From the NCBI GenBank assembly GCA_021613335.1, contig JAJTWR010000130.1:27006-91005 (forward strand): a stretch of 64,000 bases of DNA, in the 5' to 3' direction. The notes below the pieces were generated by a model. The model searched no databases. It was not told the origin of the DNA and saw only the letters and a list, made by a program, of their open reading frames with translations. Origin of the DNA: Whitmania pigra (taxonomy: Eukaryota > Annelida > Clitellata > Hirudinida > Haemopidae). Shown in pieces: positions 34,100-49,746 of this stretch (position 1 is the first letter of the stretch; each line of letters starts with the position of its first letter). Made by a program: the position numbers and the translations under genes.

Positions 34100-36020
34100 A
34101 TGGCGAATCATCGGTTGATATCGTTGATGATCGTAACAATCATAATTTGCACCAAAGATAGTTTGACAGGTAAATTTGACAGATTAAATTTATTAGAATA
34201 CTTTTGCAATTATTCCGTTCTGCATGTGCCAATGCAATTGTTGAAATTATTTCAAGCCATTTCACAGAAACTAATGACTTATATATCCTTATTTTCTCAT
34301 ATAAGTTATTTCAGGAGATTATTGTGCCCACGAATTTTTCCAACCCACATGTTCAGTAAACGAAGTAATTGTCATGGAGAGAGCAATATATGGAAGAATG
34401 AAGTTAGGTCGATGCTTGGAAATGGACCCAGGCGATCAAAATTTTAACAATACTAAATTTATTGGATGCTCTGCGGATGTTTTGGACATTTTGGATCAGA
34501 GATGTTCCGGTTTAAAGACTTGCAATGTTCAAATCATCGACCCTGCTTTGATTAAGAGAAGCGCTTGTTACCGAGGTTTAATGCTCTACTTGTCAGTCAA
34601 GTATTCCTGTTATTTAGGTTAGCATGTGTTTTTATTATCGTTTCAATATAAAAGTGATTAATAATTTGTATCTATTTTGTTCTCAAACAGTTGCTCCACC
34701 TGATAGTGCTTGTTCATTAAGTGTAGGAAGCGAACCCTTACACGTTGCTTTCAACGGCATCAATGACAACACATGTCTGACCAGTGGTTCAACTCTGATT
34801 CTTGAGGCATCTCATGGACAAACAATCAATGCTTCTGTCATAGTGTTTTACCTTGCAACGTCTGATCATGCTTTTGGATCATTGTATGATCATGATATTG
34901 AATCAAGTCCAAAAAGAGGAAAGCCCAATTCTCAAGAAAGTTCTTGTTACGAAGGATCACCAGCATCAGGAATAATTGGACATTTCAAAAACCTCGATGG
35001 CATGTTTAATGACGTTCAAAGAATCACTACCTGTTATGGCGAACCAAGGCAGAAAAATGTATTTGTATCGAAAGCAAACAAAATAGAATTTCAGCGCACT
35101 CAACTCGCCAATTCGAGATTTCTCTTAATTTTCACAGGTTTGGCATAGCATTTTATTGTAATCATAGTTATTAAAATTTTATTTAAAAATTCGAGTTTCT
35201 AAATGTAAAAAGAACATCTAAATCAGCCACTGGATGTTACGATCTGAAGCCCCCTCAAGATGCTTGGATGAAAAGAGAAGGAAGCGAAATAACAGTTGGA
35301 TGTTACATGAACAGGCATACCTGGAAACTATTTTGTAACGGACGCAACTGGGTTGGAGTCATTGGAAATTGTACTCAGCGTGAGTTGCTCGAATTTACAA
35401 TACAGACATGCATATGTAAATTTTTATGTGTAATATATATGTGTATATATTCTCATGATGGAACACATTAACATTGTTATTTTTATGGTTCTAAATATTT
35501 TTTTTTAAGTAAATGAACCGTTGGAACTGGACACCGGTAATGAAATGGCTTCGAACAATGAAAACCAATATCCAAAGACCCAAAACGGTATATAATTTAT
35601 TGCTCTATGGCTTATATTGGAACAAGTACACTAATAATATCATAAAATGATTTTAAAATGCAGTATTCTTAATTCTTGTGCTAATTTGTCTTGCGTTAGT
35701 CATATTTACCGCCGTGACGTGCACAGTTCTGCTCTTTTGTCAGAGGTATGGTATTAATTTCAAATTACATATTTTCATTCCTTTAATATACTTTTTTTTC
35801 ATATTTAAGAAGAAACCGCTACGAGAAATCTAAAAACCCTTATTTAGAAAATGGCAATCATTCTTTCAACATTGCCAATGTGAATCCTTTGTTAGACAAA
35901 CTGGCCAAAGAAACAAATATAATTAACAATGAAGGACTCACATTACAAAAGAAAGAATTCGAGAGAGCTACGGATCCCTGTTACTACGTCCTAGAAGGAC
36001 AAGCAGAATGCGACAAATGA
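34100..36020 (+). CDS. SUEL-lectin / CUB-like / sushi-like single-pass receptor (receptor 3)
   Basis: Seven exons: 34100-34169, 34315-34617, 34691-35137, 35227-35379, 35510-35587, 35664-35745 and 35810-36020; the same phases as receptor 2; 447 residues. Order: signal peptide (1-22), SUEL domain (24-124; IYGRMKLGRC, YLSVKYSC), CUB-like domain (125-273, longer than in receptor 2), sushi-like module (274-324), stalk (325-350), transmembrane helix (about 352-373; FLILVLICLALVIFT), Arg-rich stop-transfer (RRNRYEK) and a 70-residue tail with NPYLENG and a terminal DPCYYVLEG. The sushi exon differs from receptor 2 at only three bases, all synonymous. Function as a sugar-binding, possibly signalling receptor is inferred. 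Confidence 0.87.
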
Positions 36021-36204
36021 TATCTAATATCAACCTAGAGTGGTACCGTCATAAAAAATGTCACATGACGCTATAGTCACGCCAGAAAAAAACAATCGGT
36101 TCTACCGCTATTCATCAATTTGTACTAGTCTTAATCTCTTTTAAGAAAAACATTTTTCTTGTAAACTGTAACGTTAAAACGTTCATTTTTCTGAGTTTTT
36201 AAAG

Positions 36205-36361
36205 AAGATTCTGATGGCTCGTTTGGTGTGATGATGTACTCGAATACATGTAATGCTGGCATTTTTTGGAATAACGGTAACGCTTGTTGTGATAATAATC
36301 AAATAGATTACCAGTTAAGACTTGTGTGCCCCAACACGTTTAAGTGTTGTACCAGGCCAAA
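36205..36361 (+). other. possible orphan Cys-rich exon
   Basis: An acceptor-like tttttaaag at 36204 is followed by an open frame to a possible donor (AATATG|gttgtt). It encodes about 52 residues with six Cys, including GNACCDNNQ and LRLVCPNTFKCC. It could be an exon of a secreted protein, but no partner exon was found. Weak call. Confidence 0.25.
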
Positions 36362-36885
36362 TATGGTTGTTCGAAGAGGTGTGTCCCTAAACCCCCAAAC
36401 TTTTAAACTAAACTAGAGCTACTAATAGAAATTACAAAGAATGTTATTTATTTTAAAAATTATTTAAACTTTCCAAGATTCAGTTCCCTGCTTACCACTT
36501 ATTTTTTTATTTTTTTAACTTAGAATGGTTCTCTACTTTTTAGATTGTTAACACTCTAATGAGAACTCAACATGAGAATAACAAAGGATACATGTCTTGA
36601 GTATTTATTTAAGTAGCAATTCCATTAACAAATTACTTTTAACCGAAAGAAAATTTGTTCGAATAAAAGTCTAAAAGTTCTAAAAGTTAAACAAACACAA
36701 GGATCATGAACATGCGCGAATGTACAACTTGGAAGGCAATCAAAAAAATTAATATGGCTTATTTGCATTAGCACCAATCCATACTATGCCGTGCTACTTA
36801 TTTGGAGCAAGAAGTTATTGATATTACAAATCCTTTTTAATGCGATAAGAATATATTGATATTAAAAATATTTTTTAAGATATGC

Positions 36886-39800
36886 TTATGATCTAATTCG
36901 GGGAAAATATGTTAAAATGAGATGCAGAACATACGAACATACGACAAATGCTGAGGGCAAGTTAGAAGAAGAAGAAGTAGAAGCAATAGAATAACCAATT
37001 GGGTCCTTAGTAGAAGAAGTAGAAGAAATAGAATAACCAATTGGGTCCCTAGGTGAGGTAGGTTTACTAGCAGACCTTGTGGTGAAACCAGTATACGAAT
37101 TTATGAAATTTTCTTCAAATGAGAACGCTCTAATAATTTCATTATCTACCAATGACACGAATAACTCCACGAAACCATCTTCGTCCATGTCTGCAGCTTC
37201 CAAACCGCTGTACTTGACATACGATAAGTCATGTACTTCGATTTTGTAACTTGTGTAATTCCAATTCTGTGGATCCTGATATTGTGGTACGGCGTAAAAG
37301 GCCACCTTACAAGTATGTCCTCCAAGTAGCAACCACGGCTTTCCATGGTAACTTGGTAATTAGTTTTTAACATCCTTTTATAAATCTTGTACTATAGTAG
37401 TTCATTATTATTTATAAAAAATTACAAAAATTACTTAATATAGTACCAAACGGTACTACCAAAGTAGCAACCAGGAATCATTAATGTAATATTAAAACAA
37501 CTCCTATTTCCAATAACCAATTAATTAATAATAATGATCTCGAAGTTTGGCAAATGGCCAGTAATGAAACCTGTTGAAAGGAGCGAATGTTTTGAGAATG
37601 TTGGGGCACTCGTAAGATTCCAAAACGGGGTATGAAAGTAAAGGAAACAACTCGTATTTTGCAGGATTCCTATTTGAAAACAATTCTTATAATAACAATC
37701 TTATTTATAAAATGTTTATTTATAATAAACAATAATAATCTTATTTATAAAATGATTAACAATGTCAATGAAAAATTTCAAGGTATGAATGGGATCCTGA
37801 TAATGACGTTCAATAACATATTGATATAACCGAGCAATAAGTTAACATTACAAAAATAATTAAATCTATATTTAATAACCATTACAAAAAACTATATTTA
37901 ATTATTTTGGTTATATTTTGTTTTTTCATATATATTATATTCTATATTCTAGTACAACAAATAGGCCCAATAAACAATCTCAGAATTCAACACTGGCTGA
38001 AGTTCTAGATACTCAAATCCTCAGGTTGATTGTTCAGTTCTAATAACTGGATACTTGCTTAATAAACTTACTCTAAAGCTTTCTAGGTTGCGGACCCCGG
38101 GTTATTTCAATATGTTACTAAGTGTTACATTAAACTATCTCTATCATTAAATGCTGTTAGATAAGTTTATTGTAATATGGTCTTTAAACAATGAGGAATG
38201 GGTGATACTTAATAAAATAGCTTGTTACCACTAACAACATCTTAGTGGATTCTTATAAACAAAGACAGCTACTTAACTTATTCTTAAAATGTGAAACTGT
38301 TGAATGATGCCATGGAAAGGCTGCAAGTTATCTCAAATTTTCTACTTTCTGACCCAGCTTGCACTGTCACAAGCGACCTTAAGAAAGAGCGCTATATAAA
38401 TGTTTAATTAATAGAGACCCACAAACGTCAATTCGCTTTTATTTGGAGCTATTATCACGGGAGCGTTATGTCTATCCTGATGCTCATAAAGCTTTATAAA
38501 TGAACATTTATTGTTCATGATACATTATTATTATTACTTTTATTACTTTATCATTGCTTATTATTATCAATCAATTCCTTACTTGAAATCTGCTGAATCG
38601 GGGATCACATATGCCGAAACTTGCCAGTTCGCAACTCTGAATGCCAGCAATAAGTCCAATCTACCATCTAGGTTTACATCGGCCAATTTCATGTCCCCCA
38701 AATTGTCAAAAGGAGAGACTGTTTCTGTCTTAAACTAAAGTGAATTAAAATAGAAATTAGGCAATTTCCCAATATAATGCTAATGATTTATAATATATTT
38801 TATTTATAATTTAATGTAATATAGATAATATAAGCTACATATGAAATACATAAGAAAAAACTATTTGGAAAAGTAACGACTAATTTTTTCAGAATAATTT
38901 AAATGAACTACGTTTTTCAACCAATATCCAGGTTTATCAGCTTCGCTTTCTGACCACATAACTAATAGCTTTGAATTACGATCGATAGCGTATATGGCAT
39001 CGTAGTTGTTCCAGACATTTTTGAATAAAAGCATTCTTGTGATTTCGTTGTCTTTTAAGTCAGCGATCGTCGTATGTTCCCAGGGTCCAGTAATTTCGCC
39101 TCCTGTCTTGCTTTTAAGGTAGACTATTTCAGTCCTACTCTCACTGTCTAAACATTTCAGTTCAGAAGATTAATTTCACGAATGTTCAATTTAAAAGTAC
39201 TTGCTCATTGACAAAATCGATAAATGGAAGACCTGTTTTGCTAGCAATGATATCATTATTGATCCAAACTAGACCTCTGAAATCATGAAATACATCATCG
39301 ATTATTTCGTGAAACTTTAGATTCTCAGGATCAGACACATCAACCACAAATATCCTGCTTTTCTTTCCAAGTTCCACAAAACCATCAATTGCCGCAAATG
39401 CAGGAAATGTAAATGCCCCCTCTGGTAAAAAATTAATTTCAATGAATTCAAAACATATTACAAAACAAACTTAAATAAATAAAAATAATAAAATTTATAG
39501 GTTAAGTAGATGAGTCATTGGTACATCTAGGAACTAAATGGTATGTTCTTGCTATGTTTACCCGGCACTTCAAGTATCTCCTTTGGAGCCCAAAGCCCTG
39601 CATGTAAAACAAATATTTTCTTGGATTCGTAGACCATCCTGTTCAAGACACCAAGAGCACCATTTGAGCTCGTAAGTACGATGTAGGGCAATCCTTTTAG
39701 ATCTAAGAATTTCAAAAAGCTAGCCGCGCGCTCATAAGATATGTCGTCTTTTTTAACAAGATTTGAATCTCCCGATGTGTGTCTTCGGCGAATACCAGTA

Positions 39801-39957
39801 TCGCCAGAGAGGGATAAGCAATGAAGTACCAAATGCCAAAGGACGATGGCTAAATCTGTATTAATTAAAGCGTTAACAACTTGTCAAGGATTGTCAAAGA
39901 ATGTTAAAGGCGATCAAGTCCAAACAGTAAAAACACACGATCCGGATCTAAAAACAT
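36886..39957 (-). CDS. FG-GAP/VCBS-like ectoprotein, probable GPI anchor (FG2)
   Basis: Minus-strand exons 39562-39855, 39233-39421, 38912-39147, 38583-38734 and 36886-37351, with the family's phases 1-1-0-2 between them. A short first exon is expected; 39939-39957 (MFLDPD) fits the phase but is uncertain. With it the protein has 451 residues. Exon 2 begins with the signal-peptide core (LAIVLWHLVLHCL). FG-GAP loops are DVNLDGRLDLL and DMDEDGFVELF; the PGDW motif is altered to PGYW. The stalk contains a tandem duplication of a Ser/Thr unit with DPIGYSI, then a hydrophobic end (FVVCSYVLHLILTYF) followed by RIRS. The 1.2-kb last intron holds nothing recognised. Confidence 0.76.
38015..38112 (+). 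repeat. dispersed repeat, copy 3
   Basis: Related to 28240-28358: TAACTGGATACTTGC, AATAAACTTACT, TTGCGGACCCCGGGTTATTT. It lies in the last intron of FG2. Confidence 0.55.
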
Positions 39958-40489
39958 ATCAACGCGTTGTAATATAGACGTTGGTTAAGCAGATATATTT
40001 TGAATGAATTAATATTTATTTATTTATTTAAAAAGATTCCAACTTAGATAGGCTTGTATAATCAAAATTGTTTATCAAAGCCCTGAGAGTGACTTAGCAA
40101 TAATTTATGGAAGCAAAGAAATTACATAAAATAAATATGAATTGAAATTCGTAATAAATCTTCCCAAACATAAAAATGGAGAATTGTTATCGCATCGAGT
40201 CGAATATTTGCAACATTTTAAAAATAAAATCGTGTTTCAATTGTTCATAACCAAAGATACCTTTGACCATCTTTGATCCCCTTACTGAATTTAGGTCCAA
40301 ATTCACTCATCCCAACATGTACAGGAAGTACCTATCTCAACTACCACGAAAATTTCTAAACTTTTAGTATGTTATGTAAACAGTGATCCAAAAATTAAAT
40401 TTTAAATTTGGCAATCTCAAACCAAAAAATATAGGAAGTAATAGTCAAATGGTCGAAAACATAGCAAACGTAAACAAACTCAAGGTAAT

Positions 40490-40655
40490 ACCAACGGCAG
40501 CATAAAAATAAGGTTGAGCGAGACATCGAATAAACTTAACCTTAAATATCGGTATCGGTAAACAAAAAATCGCCGATACAGATCTTTACCGATACTGCTA
40601 CTATGGGTACCGATACCCGATACCATAATCGATCGGGCACTACTGATAACCATCA
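40490..40655 (-). mobile_element. hAT-like terminal fragment (left arm)
   Basis: A cluster of ccgatac/tatcgg words with TAGTGCCCGATCGATTA (read on the minus strand) interrupts the Tc1-like transposase. Such repeats are common near hAT element ends. No transposase of its own. Counterpart at 59926-60114. Confidence 0.35.
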
Positions 40656-41090
40656 GGTCCATCCAGATTGATTTTTTTTTATAAGAACAAATTACTTTCC
40701 AACTTTCTTTGTCTGATAACACTGCTTTGGCCCACTGAAATCTGGAAACTTTGTGATGTTCTTGCAGAACTGGTACTTTCAATCTCTTTTCAAATCTTAA
40801 AATATTACTTGAATTCAAATAAATCAAGACAGTACTCTTACATACAGTCAAATTTAACTTTGTTCTTAGCTGGTTTGCAGAAAATTTACCTGAAGATGCT
40901 CTCCTCACCAGCATTCTCTTCTCTTTGATAGACAATTTTTTCTTTCTTCCTAAAGATTTCTTGAGTCCATATTCTTCATGAGCATTCATGTAATTAGAAA
41001 CAACATTTACGGACCTATTGACCTCTTTTACAATCCTCGATCTTGAATATCTGGCATCAATCTTCCCCGCTCGTATTCGGACAAAGGTTA
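40656..41090 (-). pseudogene. Tc1/mariner-like transposase remnant (left arm)
   Basis: The frame reads helix-turn-helix text typical of Tc1-like transposases (KRMLVRRASSGKFSANQL, then FQWAKAVLSD) and breaks near the LDGPDGY catalytic-region motif, where the hAT-like piece is inserted. The N-terminal portion lost 12 bases that the right-arm copy retains. Inactive. Confidence 0.7.
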
Positions 41091-42094
41091 ACCTCTACAC
41101 ATCACTAAACTATCAACAATAAACTAAAAAAATTCTTAAAAGTACTTTGCTTAGATACCACAAAAACCTATTTTGGAGTTCGCTTGCAACTTGTAAATTT
41201 GACTGTATAGCTCCAAAGCAAACCTTTCATTTTTGGGCGGCCCAAAATCACCTTTTTACGTAGTTTACAAGTTTTAACTGTTCTAGGAAGTCCAAATTTA
41301 GCAAGGTCTTTTATGTGATAAGTTAATGTAAAGTCAAAATTTGAATAAATTCCGCTGTTTGATGTTCGATTATTTTGCATAAAACGTTTCTGTCTATATG
41401 CATATAAATTTATTTTTGTGTTATATTCAATAACCCATTAGTTCATCTTCACCAGCCCATCGCCGGCAACATTTAAAGGCTAGAAGCAAAACGAGTTGAA
41501 CGGAAAAACAAAAACAAGTTGATACATAATTAGGTCTCACTTTGAATGCAGCATTTCATTATCACAAATTCTCACATAAGAATTCTCATATTTTCAAATG
41601 TCGTCAACAACCCTTATCTTACAACGAATCTTAAAAACACTCAAACAGCCCAAATCGACGGGTAGCGGAAGACGTCAACGTTCCGGGACGCTTAGATATT
41701 TTTAGAGCCAATCAGAGAGAATAAATAAATAACTTGAAAAAAAATTGCTGGAATTAAACATTTTTCAAATTTAAATTTTGTTACAAAAAAAAACCAAAAA
41801 AGCATTCAAAGTAAATTAATATATTGGAATTTAATTTATCGACGGTTCTTAATAACGATACTCATTAATGGTACATTAATATTTTTAATGGATACTACTA
41901 ATTTATTAACAAATTATTTGTTTAGATATGTTTTGATATTGCAATATTTGAAGCAATGTAATTTGTCGGTTGATCGATCGCGGCAGATATTTTGAAGCTT
42001 GTTTTGCGTTGTGCATACGTAATCAGTTTTTCAAAAACATGATATGTAAAAGCAATAACGATAATGTCAAAAAAATGCTCGAGTAATTCTGGGA

Positions 42095-45000
42095 ATGATG
42101 AAAACTTGTGAGTAGTTATCTAATCGACATAAATGCTTTAAGTTAACAGTTAAAAGTTGCATTTTTCTAAGTCTAGATTTAGCCATTCTACTTTGTTGCC
42201 TGAAAGAAATATTATTATCCGGCTCCCACACTTCAGCTCAGCAAAAGGAGGAGTTCAAACTGGTTGAAAAGGGAAACATCGGGGTGGGAAATCCAGGAGT
42301 AGTGACCTTCTACGATGTAAAGAAACATCGATTTCTTATGGCCCTAAACGTGGAGCGCACCGATATTTTTTTTCTTGACTCTAAGATTCTCGAACATTTT
42401 AAAGCCATGTTATTTAGTGAGACGCATAACAATGCAAAGACTCCGGTTCTGGTACCAGGTAGTTTTATTTATCAATAGATTCTATTTTTTTAGCTAAGTT
42501 TGTTTTCCCTAGCTCATTCCTTATTTTGTCATAGTCAGCCTTAAAAAAGTTTTTAGAACCTAGGTTCTCTTTTTTTAAATCCTCGTTGTCTAAATAAATG
42601 TTCCATCTCACAACTTGATGATCACTTGTTCCAAAGTGTTCATCAACTATTAGGCTTTCCACTAAGTTCTCATCTGTTGTTAATATCAAATCTAATGTGT
42701 TTTTACCTCTTGTGGGATAAGTGATGTGCTGGAATAAAGTTATCGTTTGTTAAATTTATAAAGTTTATATCCTCAGGTCTTTCTCCTTCTAAAGTGTTCC
42801 AGTTAATATGGTAGTTAAAGTCACCCATTACTAGCATAAATTCCTTACTGGCTTTGTATAATATCTCATTTAGTCCAGTATCCTCTTTAAAGTTTGGTTG
42901 CCTGTAGCAAACCCCTAAAAGAAGTTTGAATTTACCTATGTAAATATCACACCATATACTCTCTTTAAAGTTTTTAGTTTGAAATTCCTTTCTTTCTATT
43001 AATTTGATATGATTCTTAATATAAATTAATGCTAGGATTTATTTGCTCAATTGTCAAGTTTTGTTGTATTGATTTTGCAGGCATCTGAAAACAATTCAGA
43101 CCTTTTTTTCTTCAAATCAGATGGAGTCTTCAGCTTTCATGCTATAGCTATGTCGGAAGGGTCATCCTTCACCAGCGGCAAAGTTATGGTTGCTAATATG
43201 ACTGATGTCGATAACCCAAGACTTCATGACTTAATCAAGTTCAATCCAGATATCTTTACTGACTACAACCATCCTCTTTGGGTAAACGACAACGCGTTTA
43301 TTGTCGGAAGATCAGTCGTTGACGGTATCGCACATCTTATGTAACATCTAATTTGGCCTTTTCTAATGTAATGTAATTGCATCGATGCTTGCAGTTAATG
43401 AAGTATACACCGAGCTAATGTATTTTAAAAGCACAAATAAAAGCAATTTATACATACCTTGGGAGGGAGCTAAAATCAGTGATGTCGAAGCAAAGAAAAT
43501 GATTAAAATGGAAAATGTTTGGAAGAATTTCGATGTTATTTACGCTATAGGAGAGGCTAATAAACTGTTTATTCGGTGGACTGAATCTGCTTCAGATGTG
43601 CCTGGGGATTGGTCAAATGCCGGCCAGGTTAAGTCGTTTTATGGTGTTATTTAACTTTTACTCCCCAAGCCTATAGAAGAATGCTGCATACTATGCGGTG
43701 CATAGTCACGAAACTAGTTGCAATGTGTCTATGCCATAGGAATATTAACACAAAAATATGCAATTTGAGTTTACGAATATCAGCCTTCTAGATTTAGCTG
43801 TTTTCGATTATTTCCACCAATGAAAATTGAAATGAATTCTAATCATTTTGTCACTTTTCATCGATGAAAAAACATCGATAACAGTTTAAAGAACAATTGC
43901 TCGTGTCTGATCAAGTCAGTGATTTCTTGTTGGCGGACTTGAATAACGACGGAAAGCAAGACTTGTTGCTGGCCATTGCTTCTTCTCGAGGAATGTTGAA
44001 GGCCATTGAGATTCCATATTCAGTTGACTTCAAGTGGGAATTTGTGATGCAATCGTTCGATTATAGGGTCTTTTAGATTGGACGGCTTTTAATAAAAAAC
44101 ATTTCAAAATTCTTAAAATGGCTTCGTAAATTGTATGTTTTGATATTGCAATATTTGAAGCAATGTAATTATTAACTATTAAATTATCATTAATCAAATG
44201 TTATTAATTAAAAATTATTTATGATAAATTATAGATTTCGGTTATAATATACATTAGTGTATTTGACATTATGTAAATCTAGCCCATTTCTTTGCAAACC
44301 TTACCCTTTGCTTGCCACTGGATTTGAGAGTATTTGGGTTAATGTTTTATCTCGTTAGTGAATTTTCAATGTTTCAGCCTCTTTTTGTAAATAAAACTTG
44401 CAAATGCCTTTGAAATCCTTGTTAATTAACAATTGCTTGAAATATAATTTTTATCTCATGAGGAATCCCGGGAAATATACTGAGCACTTGTTGATCGAAG
44501 ATATTGAGAAGCAATCATTTGATAAACTCTGTCTTTATTTTTTGAGAACATTCAGTCCTTTTGACAGGTTAAACTTTTTAAATTTTAGATTTCGTTGTTA
44601 ATCTTAATTTAAGGCTTATGCATGAATTACAGTTCATTTTCGTCTCAATCTTTGTGTCCTTTTTTAAATATTTATATTTTTTGAACGCGAGAAGCCTTGT
44701 GAGTGGCTGGCAAACCATTTCAAGAATTGTGCATAATTATGTGCTATTCTTAAACTAATCGACTAACTGTTGACTAACAGATTAGATCTTTTGACAAGTA
44801 ATAGAATTGCCTATTTCTATAGCTACAAAGGCAAGCTCTGGATAGCCTTCGCGGCGGAACACTGTGCTCGGGCCTCAATCTTCGTACCAGGTGACAAGGA
44901 CTGGCAGTACAAGAGGCACATTATTCCAGCTAGAGCAGACGATGACGTAATCCATGGAATTGAAGCCGTTGACATGGATCAAGATGGAGTCACTGATTTG

Positions 45001-45255
45001 TTCATCTCCATACCGGCAAAAGACATCATAAAAGTACTTTCATTCGTCAGGCCACCATCTCCGGACATCACAACGACTGAAATGAAACTCCCCAAGGATC
45101 AAGCAGATGCACCCTCTGATTCCTCCTCTCTCACTACAGCCCCGATGGGACCAGTAGATGCACCCTCTCATTTATCTTGCAGGCTGTCCGTAAATCACTG
45201 GACCATTTTTATCTTACTGGTTGTTTCATTAGTTTGTAACTCAAAAATGTTTTAA
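42095..45255 (+). CDS. FG-GAP/VCBS-like ectoprotein, probable GPI anchor (FG-L, left arm)
   Basis: Exons 42095-42107, 42177-42458, 43121-43324, 43395-43627, 43885-44033 and 44823-45255; phases 1-1-1-0-2; 437 residues. Exon 1 (MMKT) plus exon 2 form the signal peptide (YLAILLCCLKEILLSG). Exon 3 starts at the acceptor before GATGGAGTC, as in the paralogues; the open reading frame upstream of it is intron. Motifs are PGDW at the end of exon 4, FG-GAP loop DLNNDGKQDLL (exon 5), junction NYKGKLW, and loop DMDQDGVTDLF (exon 6). A Ser/Thr/Pro stalk precedes a hydrophobic tail (WTIFILLVVSLVCNSKMF). Near-identical to FG-R in the opposite arm, which is 17 residues longer. Extracellular, membrane-anchored; ligand unknown. 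Confidence 0.85.
42466..43030 (-). mobile_element. LINE endonuclease (APE) fragment in FG-L intron 2
   Basis: Minus-strand frames carry APE-endonuclease blocks: LLLGVCYRQPN, LVMGDFNYHINW, then DEHFGTSDHQVV, with one frameshift between. Typical of CR1/Jockey-type elements. No reverse transcriptase attached. Antisense to FG-L and duplicated with the arm. Confidence 0.8.
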
Positions 45256-45507
45256 AATTTGTTTTTATTTTCTCGTACCAACGGGAATAACTTAGGATTG
45301 GCATGCTCATTGAGTGCTTTGTGAAATTCTTTGACTTGTGTTACTTAAGAGACATAAAGACCAATGTTTGATACTTTAAACTGGTTCGAAGCACTGTATT
45401 CTGTATAAGCTTCTGTAACTGGATGTTATTTGTTAAATTCTAAATATTTTCAGTAACATTGATAAAACTGTTACTTAGTTGAAGTTTTGGATAAAACCTG
45501 TTTTATT

Positions 45508-45746
45508 CGTCTCGTCATTTAGTGGCTTCTTTATTGCAAAAATCCTGTTATTCAAAATAATCTCTTTAAGCAATTCAGTTAGATTTTTACCCGTTGAAAG
45601 TTGGCCAGTATAAAGAGGATGTTCTAGCAAACGACAAAATTCATCTGCCAGTGAATCCTCAGAAATTGGAAAACATCTTCAAGACTGATCCATGTTACCA
45701 CATTATGGAAGGAGACAATGAGCGGATACGTTTGACCCGGGAATAG
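45508..45746 (+). pseudogene. receptor relic: upstream region joined to a terminal tail exon
   Basis: 45508-45590 resembles the sequence just upstream of receptor 3 (about 33953-34040). Directly after it, 45611-45746 is open from an acceptor-like ggccag to a stop and encodes about 45 residues ending TDPCYHIMEGDNE and RIRLTRE. This is recognisably the last exon of a third tail-motif receptor. Signal, SUEL, CUB-like, sushi, stalk and membrane exons are absent, consistent with an internal deletion. It abuts the inner end of the inverted-repeat left arm. Confidence 0.7.
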
Positions 45747-46195
45747 AATATGTCCTCCATAGTAAACAAAGCCTATATGACTGCAGTGTACTTTTTAAAG
45801 ATATGCAACTCTTTTTTTTTTAGTTAAAAATATGCAAAAATATTTTATTTAAACAAGACGATGAAATTCATTGCATACATTTCAAAATGTACGAAAAATG
45901 GTTTAAAAATTGCAAAAAAAAATGCTTTAAAATATAAAATAAAATCTCTCAAAAGAATCAGTAGCGGGAAAAACAATGCTCTAAACAAGCAAAATGAAAA
46001 ATGAAATTGAGTAATAAATCGGCTTATTCGTTATCACGTGCTGATAAAATTTGACCGAAACACGAGGCGATGAAATATAATTACGAAACTATATATATTT
46101 ATGAAAGTATATATAATTATGAAGTTAGAAAAATATGTATAATTATGAAGTTAATGCGGACAGCTGTCTAGATGTGACTATTAAACTAGAGTGAC

Positions 46196-49746
<3,551 letters not shown>

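Larger units (their letters stand above)
40455..45508 (+). repeat. left arm of a ~5-kb inverted duplication
   Basis: The reverse complement of this arm matches 55006-60114; over most of its length base x pairs with 100556-x. Coding exons, introns, a LINE fragment, flanking DNA and a Tc1-like remnant are all included. Known differences are a 51-base stalk insertion in the right arm, 12 bases missing here near 41063, and scattered substitutions that are commoner at the outer end. Homology stops at about 40455 outside and 45508 inside. Confidence 0.95.

Noticed and set aside
43051..43120. Treating the upstream part of the open frame (MSSFVVLILQASENN) as coding
   Set aside because: The paralogues start exon 3 at the acceptor just before the Asp-Gly codons, and the earlier acceptor at 43080 would put a stop in frame.
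44398..44601. 67-codon open frame, mirrored exactly at 55955-56158
   Set aside because: Identity follows from the inverted duplication. It lies in the last intron of FG-L/FG-R and has no splice or domain support.
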